From the NCBI GenBank assembly GCA_014799505.1, contig JAAVHV010000008.1, positions 25,722-89,721 on the forward strand: a stretch of DNA of 64,000 bases, given 5' to 3'. Within the stretch, counting starts at the first letter, position 1. Each line of letters begins with the position of its first letter. This document shows, piece by piece, positions 57,390-64,000 of this stretch. The notes beneath the pieces were generated by a model. The model was given only the letters and a program-made list of their open reading frames with translations, made no database searches and was not told where the DNA came from. The position numbers and the translations under genes are program-made. Origin of the DNA: Clostridiales bacterium (GTDB lineage Bacteria > Bacillota > Clostridia > Oscillospirales > Oscillospiraceae).

Positions 57390-58934
57390 ATGAGCAAGGA
57401 TATAGACAAGCGGGACGGCGTGCAGGAAGAGGAGCAGTATTCTCTGAATGACGACCGCCGCGTCAAGGTTCTCTCTCCCGGCCGCCTGGTGGCCAAGCGC
57501 TTTTTCCGCAACCGCCTGGCCGTTGTGGGCCTGACCATGCTGATAATCATGTTCCTGTTCTCCTTCGTGGGCGGCTGGATCGTCCCGTACAGCGAGGACC
57601 AGTTCTTTTACACCATGGAGTCCCAGAAAAAGGAGTACGCCGGTGTCACGGAGAACACCGAATACCGCTATCTCATCACCCCGGACCAGGAGCTGCCCAC
57701 GCTGGTGCGGGCCAACCTGGGCCTGGTGCTGGGCAAGGACGACGTGTTCCAATACAAGGGCGCGAACTATTACATTGAGGCCGTGGGCGAGGAGCTCTAC
57801 CAGATAACCGACGACGGGGGCACCCTGCTGGCCCTGGCCTACAAGGACATCATCAACCCCACCCAGTCCGGCGCCAGCCTCAGCTATGAGTTCAGCTATA
57901 ACGCCCTGATGACCTACGCACAGGGCGGCGGCAGCTTCCAGGCCGACGGCAAGGACTACGACATGACCGAGCACGGTGTCATCACCGAGAACGGCCAGGA
58001 TGTGGCCGACGTGGGCCGCATCATCGTCCAGTCCCGGATCAGCGGGCGCAGCATCCCCCAGACCTTTAAGGATCGGGTAGCCCAGGCCATCGAAAACGGC
58101 GAGACCGAGTTTACGCTGACGGTGGACGGCCAGGAGCGCGAGTACACCATGACCTACGACCCGGCCAAGCTGATCTACTCCGTGATGGAGGACACCCCCA
58201 CCCAGGTCTACGACAAGTACGCCGCCCCCAGCCGGACCCATCTGCTGGGCACGGAGGGGAACGGCATGGACGTGCTGACCCGCCTGATGTACGGCGGGCG
58301 CGTGTCACTGATCATCGGATTCATCGTCATTATCATTGAGACGAGCATCGGCGTCGTCATGGGGGGCATTTCGGGATATTTTGGCAGCTGGGTGGACAAC
58401 CTGATCATGCGTATCGTGGACATCTTCTACTGCATCCCCTCCATGCCGCTGATGATCATTCTGGGTTCGGCCATGGATGCCATGCGGGTGGATCCCCAGA
58501 TCCGGATGCTGTATCTGATGCTGCTGCTGGGCTTCCTGGGCTGGCCGGGCATCGCCCGCCTGGTCCGCGGCCAGATCCTCTCCCTGCGGGAGCAGGAGTT
58601 CATGACCGCCACCGAGGCCACCGGCCTGAGCGTGAAGCGGCGCATCTTCTGCCACCTGATCCCCAATGTCATCCCCCAGCTCATCGTCAACATGACCATG
58701 GGTCTGGGCTCCATCATCCTCACTGAGGCCACGCTGAGCTACCTGGGCCTGGGCGTCAAGTTCCCCTTCGCCTCCTGGGGTAATATTATCAACGAGGTCA
58801 ACAACTCCTATGTTCTGACGGAGTATTTGTGGGTATGGATTCCCGCGGGCATCTGCCTGCTGGTAACGGTCCTGGGCTTTAACTTCGTGGGCGACGGCCT
58901 GCGGGATGCCTTTGACCCGAAGATGAAGCGCTGA
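57390..58934 (+). CDS. Peptide-type ABC transporter permease (OppC-like) with long extracytoplasmic insertion
   Basis: TM1 at RNRLAVVGLTMLIIMFLFSFVGGWIV; core 'HLLGTEGNGMDVLTRLMYGGRVSL' only after ~210 aa. Confidence 0.9.
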   Translation: MSKDIDKRDGVQEEEQYSLNDDRRVKVLSPGRLVAKRFFRNRLAVVGLTMLIIMFLFSFVGGWIVPYSEDQFFYTMESQKKEYAGVTENTEYRYLITPDQELPTLVRANLGLVLGKDDVFQYKGANYYIEAVGEELYQITDDGGTLLALAYKDIINPTQSGASLSYEFSYNALMTYAQGGGSFQADGKDYDMTEHGVITENGQDVADVGRIIVQSRISGRSIPQTFKDRVAQAIENGETEFTLTVDGQEREYTMTYDPAKLIYSVMEDTPTQVYDKYAAPSRTHLLGTEGNGMDVLTRLMYGGRVSLIIGFIVIIIETSIGVVMGGISGYFGSWVDNLIMRIVDIFYCIPSMPLMIILGSAMDAMRVDPQIRMLYLMLLLGFLGWPGIARLVRGQILSLREQEFMTATEATGLSVKRRIFCHLIPNVIPQLIVNMTMGLGSIILTEATLSYLGLGVKFPFASWGNIINEVNNSYVLTEYLWVWIPAGICLLVTVLGFNFVGDGLRDAFDPKMKR

Positions 58935-58949
58935 GAAAGGGGAAGAACG

Positions 58950-60107
58950 ATGGCTAAGAAAAACCATGAGGGCTACCTTTCCGGCAAAGAGGCCCGGCGC
59001 ATTTCTAAGGAAAACCGCCGCATCACCAACAAAATGGAGAAGCAGCGCAAGCGCAAAAACGTCCCTGAGAGCGAGTATCTCACCACCATGCACGACCCCA
59101 ACAACGCGGTGGAGTTCGATAATCTGCACACCTACTTCTTCACGGACGCGGGCACGGTCCGCTCTGTGGACGGCGTGACCTTTGAGGTCCCTATCGGCAA
59201 GACCGTGGGCGTTGTGGGCGAGTCCGGCTGCGGCAAATCGGTGACCAGCCTCTCCCTGATGCAGCTGCTCCAGCGGCCCCAGGGCCAGGTCGTGGAGGGC
59301 GAGATCCGTCTGAACCTGGGCGACAAGGCCTACGACGTGACCAAGATGCCCAACGAGAAAATGCAGAATCTTCGGGGCAATTATATCTCCATGATCTTCC
59401 AGGAGCCCATGACGGCTCTGAACCCGGTGTTCCGCATTGGCGACCAGATCAATGAGGTCATTGAGCTCCATGACGGCGAGGGCAAGAGCAAGAACGACAT
59501 CAAAGCCCGCTCCATCGAGCTGCTGGAAATGGTGGGCATCGCCAATTCCGAGGGCGTTTATCAGATGTATCCTCACGAGCTGTCCGGCGGTATGCGCCAG
59601 CGCGTTATGATTGCTATGGCTCTGGCCTGCAATCCCCGGATCATCATCGCCGATGAGCCCACCACCGCTCTGGATGTGACCATTCAGGCCCAGATCCTGG
59701 ATCTGCTGCGCCAATTGAAGGATCGGATCAATTCCTCCATCATGTTCATCACCCACGATCTGGGCGTGATCGCCGAGATGGCGGACTATGTGGTGGTCAT
59801 GTATGCCGGGCGCATTGTAGAAAAGGGAACCGCGGAGGAGATCTTCGCCCATCCCGCCCATCCCTACACCATCGGCCTGATGGCCTCCAAGCCTGTGGTG
59901 GGCAAGAAGGTGGATTCGCTCTATTCCATTCCCGGCAAGGTGCCCAACCCCATCAATATGCCCGACTATTGCTACTTTAAGGATCGCTGCGAGATGCAGT
60001 GCGAGGGGTGCGAGGGGGAGTATCCCCACGAGATAAGCATTTCTCCTACCCATAAAGTAAGCTGTTACCGCTACTATGAGGACAAGAAGGGAGGGGATCA
60101 GAAGTGA
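58950..60107 (+). CDS. Peptide-type ABC transporter ATP-binding protein (OppD-like)
   Basis: [33 protein letters not shown]. Confidence 0.93.
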   Translation: MAKKNHEGYLSGKEARRISKENRRITNKMEKQRKRKNVPESEYLTTMHDPNNAVEFDNLHTYFFTDAGTVRSVDGVTFEVPIGKTVGVVGESGCGKSVTSLSLMQLLQRPQGQVVEGEIRLNLGDKAYDVTKMPNEKMQNLRGNYISMIFQEPMTALNPVFRIGDQINEVIELHDGEGKSKNDIKARSIELLEMVGIANSEGVYQMYPHELSGGMRQRVMIAMALACNPRIIIADEPTTALDVTIQAQILDLLRQLKDRINSSIMFITHDLGVIAEMADYVVVMYAGRIVEKGTAEEIFAHPAHPYTIGLMASKPVVGKKVDSLYSIPGKVPNPINMPDYCYFKDRCEMQCEGCEGEYPHEISISPTHKVSCYRYYEDKKGGDQK

Positions 60108-61144
60108 GCACACAGAAAGATTTGAAGAGCGATCTGCACATCTCCCATGATTTTGAGCCCGTGACCTACGATCCCCAGTATATCCTGATGGTCAACGCGC
60201 TTAAGAAGTATTTCCCCATCAAGGGCGGCCTGATGTCCAAAACCGTCGGTTATGTGAAAGCGGTGGACGGCGTCACCTTCAACCTGAAGCGGGGCACCAC
60301 GATGGGCCTGGTGGGCGAGTCCGGCTGCGGCAAGACTACCACCGGACGCACCATCCTACGTCTGTCCGGCCCTAAAACCAGCGGCCAGGTACTCTTTAAC
60401 GGGCAGGAGGTTTATGACCTGTCGCCGAAGGAGATGCGCGATCTGCGGACCAAAATGCAGATTATTTTCCAGGATCCGTTTTCTTCCCTCTCCCCCCGTC
60501 TCCCCATCGGTGAGATCATCGGCGAGGCTGTCCGGGAGCACAATCTGGTTCCGGCGGCAGAATTTGACGATTACATTGACCAGGTCATGGACAACTGCGG
60601 CCTCCAGCCCTTCCACAAAGACCGCTATCCCCACGAATTTTCCGGCGGCCAGCGCCAGCGTATCTGTATCGCCCGCGCCCTGGCTCTGAATCCCGAGTTT
60701 GTGGTGTGTGACGAGCCGGTGTCCGCGCTGGACGTGTCCATCCAGGCCCAGATCATCAACCTGCTGAAAGAACTCCAGGAGAAATACTCCCTGACCTATC
60801 TCTTTATCTCCCATGATTTGTCCGTGGTGGAGCACATCTCGAACACCGTGGGCGTCATGTACCTGGGGAATCTGGTGGAGTACGGCGAAACCGATGACAT
60901 CTTCCGCAATCCGCTGCATCCCTACACCGAGGCCCTGTTCTCCGCCATCCCTATCCCCGATCCCACGGCCAAAATGAACCGCATTGTGCTGGAGGGCTCC
61001 ATTCCCTCTCCGGCCAACCCGCCCTCCGGTTGTAAGTTCCACACCCGCTGCTCCCACTGCACCCAGCGGTGCAAGGAAGAGGCGCCTCGCCAGATTGAGG
61101 TGGAGCCCGGGCACTATGTGGTCTGTCATCTGTTTGACAAGTAA
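60104..61144 (+). CDS. Peptide-type ABC transporter ATP-binding protein (OppF-like)
   Basis: [32 protein letters not shown]. Confidence 0.93.
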   Translation: MSTQKDLKSDLHISHDFEPVTYDPQYILMVNALKKYFPIKGGLMSKTVGYVKAVDGVTFNLKRGTTMGLVGESGCGKTTTGRTILRLSGPKTSGQVLFNGQEVYDLSPKEMRDLRTKMQIIFQDPFSSLSPRLPIGEIIGEAVREHNLVPAAEFDDYIDQVMDNCGLQPFHKDRYPHEFSGGQRQRICIARALALNPEFVVCDEPVSALDVSIQAQIINLLKELQEKYSLTYLFISHDLSVVEHISNTVGVMYLGNLVEYGETDDIFRNPLHPYTEALFSAIPIPDPTAKMNRIVLEGSIPSPANPPSGCKFHTRCSHCTQRCKEEAPRQIEVEPGHYVVCHLFDK

Positions 61145-61425
61145 TGGCGAAAAAAGTTTATGACGATGACGACGGGCGCACCATCGCGGATATGAGCGGA
61201 ATCCAGCGTTCTCCTCTCTTTCTGCCTCGCCTGCCCAAGCGGGATCTCCCTGCCCCTCCGGCGCAGCCTGAACCTGAGCGTGACCGTCCATGGGAGATGT
61301 CGGAGCTAAGCCCTGAGGAGCGCCGGTGGTATATCCTGGGCGCACTGAAGGCCTCCATATTGGTTGCTCTGGCGTTCATCGGAGGGCTGGGACTGATTGT
61401 CCTGCTATTCTACCTATTTGCTTGA
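61144..61425 (+). CDS. Small single-TM hypothetical protein
   Basis: Overlaps the oppF-like stop; Pro-rich cytosolic part plus C-terminal TM. Confidence 0.55.
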   Translation: MAKKVYDDDDGRTIADMSGIQRSPLFLPRLPKRDLPAPPAQPEPERDRPWEMSELSPEERRWYILGALKASILVALAFIGGLGLIVLLFYLFA

Positions 61426-61430
61426 AAACT

Positions 61431-61463
61431 GCCGTCGGGCCAAGGCCCGACGGCAGTTTTTTC
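61431..61463 (+). terminator. Intrinsic terminator of opp-like operon
   Basis: TGCCGTCGGGCC-AA-GGCCCGACGGCAGTTTTTT. Confidence 0.88.
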
Positions 61464-61564
61464 GTTTTTCCAGCAAAGGCCGGTCAGGCCGAAATCGCTG
61501 GAAAAAATTTTTGTTTCCCTCTTGACAGACACTACCATTCCTGCTACAATATCTATTGTTCGTT

Positions 61565-61640
61565 GCGAGTGTAGCTCATCTGGTAGAGCGCCACCTTGCC
61601 AAGGTGGAGGTAGCGAGTTCGAGCCTCGTCACTCGCTCCA
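61565..61640 (+). tRNA. tRNA-Gly (anticodon GCC)
   Basis: GCGAGTGTAGCTCATCTGGTAGAGCGCCACCTTGCCAAGGTGGAGGTAGCGAGTTCGAGCCTCGTCACTCGCTCCA; cloverleaf, encoded CCA. Confidence 0.95.
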
Positions 61641-61644
61641 CATT

Positions 61645-61680
61645 CGAAAGCCCCTGCCGAGTTTGGCAGGGGCTTTCAGT
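61645..61680 (+). terminator. Terminator after tRNA-Gly
   Basis: GAAAGCCCCTGCC-GAGTTT-GGCAGGGGCTTTC then T-rich. Confidence 0.8.
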
Positions 61681-61699
61681 TTTTCAAAACTGTGCGAGC

Positions 61700-61840
61700 C
61701 TTCGGCGACCTACTTTCTGCTTGTGCAGAAAGTAGGCAAAGACACACTTAGGGAGCACCCGCCGGTTCGGCTTCGGGCCGCATGGCGGCCCTAGCTCACA
61801 GGCGGGTTTCCCCCTAAGAATCCCCCTGTTACGGGGGATG
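61700..61840. repeat. Structured intergenic element (candidate dispersed repeat)
   Basis: CCTACTTTCTGC-TTGT-GCAGAAAGTAGG hairpin; nested CTTAGGG...CCCTAAG and ACCCGCC...GGCGGGT; ATCCCCC-TGTTAC-GGGGGAT. Confidence 0.5.
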
Positions 61841-62077
61841 CCCTATACGTCTGTCAGTCCATACCCTGCCGGCGCGTGCGGCTTTCACCCCAGCTCCCCC
61901 CATTTGCGCTGCCGCTTGTCTCTCGTGACTGAACCCGTTTGCCGCCCTCGGTTCTGCGCCTGGAAAGTGCGTCGAGCGACCTTGGTGTTTGAACAATTTC
62001 AGCAAATTCCCCATTGCGTCCGGCCTGTGACGCTGATATAATATCAGTACTTTACATCGAAAAAGGAGCCGATCCTT

Positions 62078-63145
62078 ATGCTGGACATTAAAATCACCCG
62101 CGCCGAGACCCCCAAGCCCCAGCCCGACCCCGATACTCTGGTGTTTGGCAGAACCTTTACCGACCATATGTTCCTGATGAACTACGACGCTGGCCAGGGC
62201 TGGCACGACCCCCGCGTCGTCCCCTATGGCCCCCTGCCCTTTGAGCTGTCCTGCATGGTGTTCCACTACGCCCAGGAGATCTTTGAGGGCATGAAGGCCT
62301 ACCGCACCCCTGACGGCAAGGTGCAGCTCTTCCGCCCCTATGAGAACGCCAAGCGGATGAACTCCTCCTGCCGCCGGATGTGCATCCCCGAGATTCCCGA
62401 GGATGACTTTGTGCAGGCCGTCAAGACCGTGGTGGGCGTAGACCAGGCCTGGGTGCCCAACAAGGTGGGCACCTCCCTGTATATCCGCCCCTTCATCATC
62501 GCCACCGACAACGGCCTGGGCGTCCACGCCTCCCACAGCTATCTGTTCGCCGTCATCTGCTGCCCCGTGGGGGCCTACTACCCCGAGGGCATCAACCCCG
62601 TGAAGATCTACGTGGAGGACGAGGATGTGCGCGCCGTCAAAGGCGGCACCGGCTTCACCAAGTGCGGCGGCAACTACGCCGCCTCCATCCGCGCCGGGGA
62701 GCGGGCGGAGGAGCAGGGCTTCTCCCAGGTGCTGTGGCTGGACGGCGTCCACCGCAAGTATATTGAGGAAGTGGGCTCCATGAACGTCATGTTCAAGATC
62801 AACGGCACTGTTGTCACCCCGGAGCTCACCGGTTCCGTCCTCCCCGGCATCACCCGCAAGAGCTGCCTGGAACTGATCCGCAGCTGGGGCATCCCGGTGG
62901 AGGAGCGGCTCATCTCCGCCCAGGAGCTGTTTGACGCCGCCCAGGCGGGCACCCTGGAGGAAGCCTGGGGCACCGGCACGGCGGCGGTGGTGTCCCCCAT
63001 CGGCCTGCTGGCCTGGGAGGACCGCAAGGAGACCGTCAGCGGCGGCAAGATCGGCGAGCTGACCCAGAAGCTGTATGACACCCTCACCGGCATCCAGTGG
63101 GGCACTGTGGAGGACACCCGCGACTGGATCGTACCTGTGGAATAA
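62078..63145 (+). CDS. ilvE: Branched-chain amino acid aminotransferase
   Basis: 'FEGMKAYRTPDGKVQLFRPYENAKRMNSSCRRMCIP', 'TGFTKCGGNYAASI', 'EEAWGTGTAAVVSPIG'. Confidence 0.95.
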   Translation: MLDIKITRAETPKPQPDPDTLVFGRTFTDHMFLMNYDAGQGWHDPRVVPYGPLPFELSCMVFHYAQEIFEGMKAYRTPDGKVQLFRPYENAKRMNSSCRRMCIPEIPEDDFVQAVKTVVGVDQAWVPNKVGTSLYIRPFIIATDNGLGVHASHSYLFAVICCPVGAYYPEGINPVKIYVEDEDVRAVKGGTGFTKCGGNYAASIRAGERAEEQGFSQVLWLDGVHRKYIEEVGSMNVMFKINGTVVTPELTGSVLPGITRKSCLELIRSWGIPVEERLISAQELFDAAQAGTLEEAWGTGTAAVVSPIGLLAWEDRKETVSGGKIGELTQKLYDTLTGIQWGTVEDTRDWIVPVE

Positions 63146-63158
63146 ACAAACAAGTGGA

Positions 63159-63190
63159 AACCCCGGACGGCATGCCGTCCGGGGTTTTTG
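63159..63190. terminator. Bidirectional terminator
   Basis: ACCCCGGACGGC-AT-GCCGTCCGGGGTTTTTG between convergent genes. Confidence 0.85.
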
Positions 63191-64000
63191 TTACTTCTGT
63201 TTCTTGGCCGCCCCAATAAACTCCCTAAACAGCGGATGGGCCCGGTTGGGCCGGGACTTCAGCTCCGGGTGGAACTGCCCCGCCACAAACCAAGGGTGAT
63301 CCGGCAGCTCCACCATCTCCACAAGCCGTCCGTCCGGGGACAGGCCAGACAGCACCAGCCCCGCCTTCGTCAGCGCCTCCCGGTACTCGTTGTTGAACTC
63401 GTAGCGGTGGCGGTGGCGCTCGTTGATCTCATTTGTCCCGTAAATAGACGCCGCCAGCGATCCCTCGGCCAGCCAGCAGGGGTAGCTGCCCAGCCGCATG
63501 GTGCCGCCCTTGGCCGTCACCCCCACCTGGTCGGGCATCAGGTCAATGACGGGATAGGGTGTCTGGGGCGCCAGCTCGCTGGAATGAGCCCCCGTCAGTC
63601 CGCACACGTTCCGGGCGAACTCCACCACCGCCATCTGCATCCCCAGGCAGATGCCCAGGAACGGGACTTTATTCTCCCTTGCGTAGCGGATGGCCTCGAT
63701 CTTGCCCTCAATTCCCCGGTCGCCGAAGCCGCCGGGCACCAGGATGCCCTGGGCCCCGTCCAGCAGCGCCTCCACCGTATCCGGGGTGACCTCCTCCGAG
63801 TTCACCCAGCGCACCTCCACCGACACGTCGTTTTCAATGCCGCCGTGGGTGAGGGCCTCCACCACCGACAGGTAGGCGTCGTGGAGGGCCACATACTTGC
63901 CCACCAGCGCGATGGTCACCGTCCCTTTGGGGTGCTTGGCCCGGTGGACCATGGTGGCCCACTCGGTCAGGTCGGGCATATGGCAGATCAGCCCCAGCCG
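63191..64000 (-). CDS. pyrG: CTP synthase, C-terminal glutaminase part (truncated by window edge)
   Basis: '[25 protein letters not shown]', '[17 protein letters not shown]', '[20 protein letters not shown]'; frame open to window end. Confidence 0.96.
   Translation of the reverse strand, partial: RLGLICHMPDLTEWATMVHRAKHPKGTVTIALVGKYVALHDAYLSVVEALTHGGIENDVSVEVRWVNSEEVTPDTVEALLDGAQGILVPGGFGDRGIEGKIEAIRYARENKVPFLGICLGMQMAVVEFARNVCGLTGAHSSELAPQTPYPVIDLMPDQVGVTAKGGTMRLGSYPCWLAEGSLAASIYGTNEINERHRHRYEFNNEYREALTKAGLVLSGLSPDGRLVEMVELPDHPWFVAGQFHPELKSRPNRAHPLFREFIGAAKKQK

Noticed and set aside
58305-60113. 602-aa minus-strand ORF antisense to oppC/oppD-like genes
   Set aside because: Shadow ORF with repetitive His/Gly composition.
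61840-62078. T-box or other amino-acid riboswitch upstream of ilvE
   Set aside because: No T-box core motif recognised; only a structured, repeat-like block.

Overview
This window is a gene-dense, high-GC chromosomal segment from a spore-forming Firmicute. spoIIE, a BofA-like protein, a DUF2508 protein and many ABC importers suggest the Oscillospiraceae/Clostridia; this taxonomic guess is inference. Most of it is core metabolism and transport: dus, lexA, malQ, an [FeFe] hydrogenase, leuS, rpsU, an NCS2 purine permease with a purine riboswitch, uvrB, uvrA, cdd, ilvE, pyrG, and four ABC import loci. I see no CRISPR array, rRNA, prophage or classical defence island. The best candidate for an under-described system is a self-contained six-gene operon at 19830-23704. 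It has a GspF/PilC-like platform, four small single-TM pseudopilin-like proteins without an obvious prepilin peptidase motif, and a PilT-like ATPase as the only motor. Other points worth checking are: a ~161-bp MITE-like hairpin in the lexA leader; matching LexA-box-like sites at lexA and uvrB plus one at 18542; a parS-like palindrome at 46224; an in-frame 150-bp duplication of a lipoprotein signal peptide; an M32 carboxypeptidase ORF cut by two nearby in-frame stops; an XRE/DUF pair on a 14+14-bp operator between uvrB and uvrA; a structured, repeat-like block after tRNA-Gly; a 46-bp-period leader repeat; and a triple-hairpin leader before an opp-like operon. All calls come from reading the sequence and supplied translations; no searches were run.
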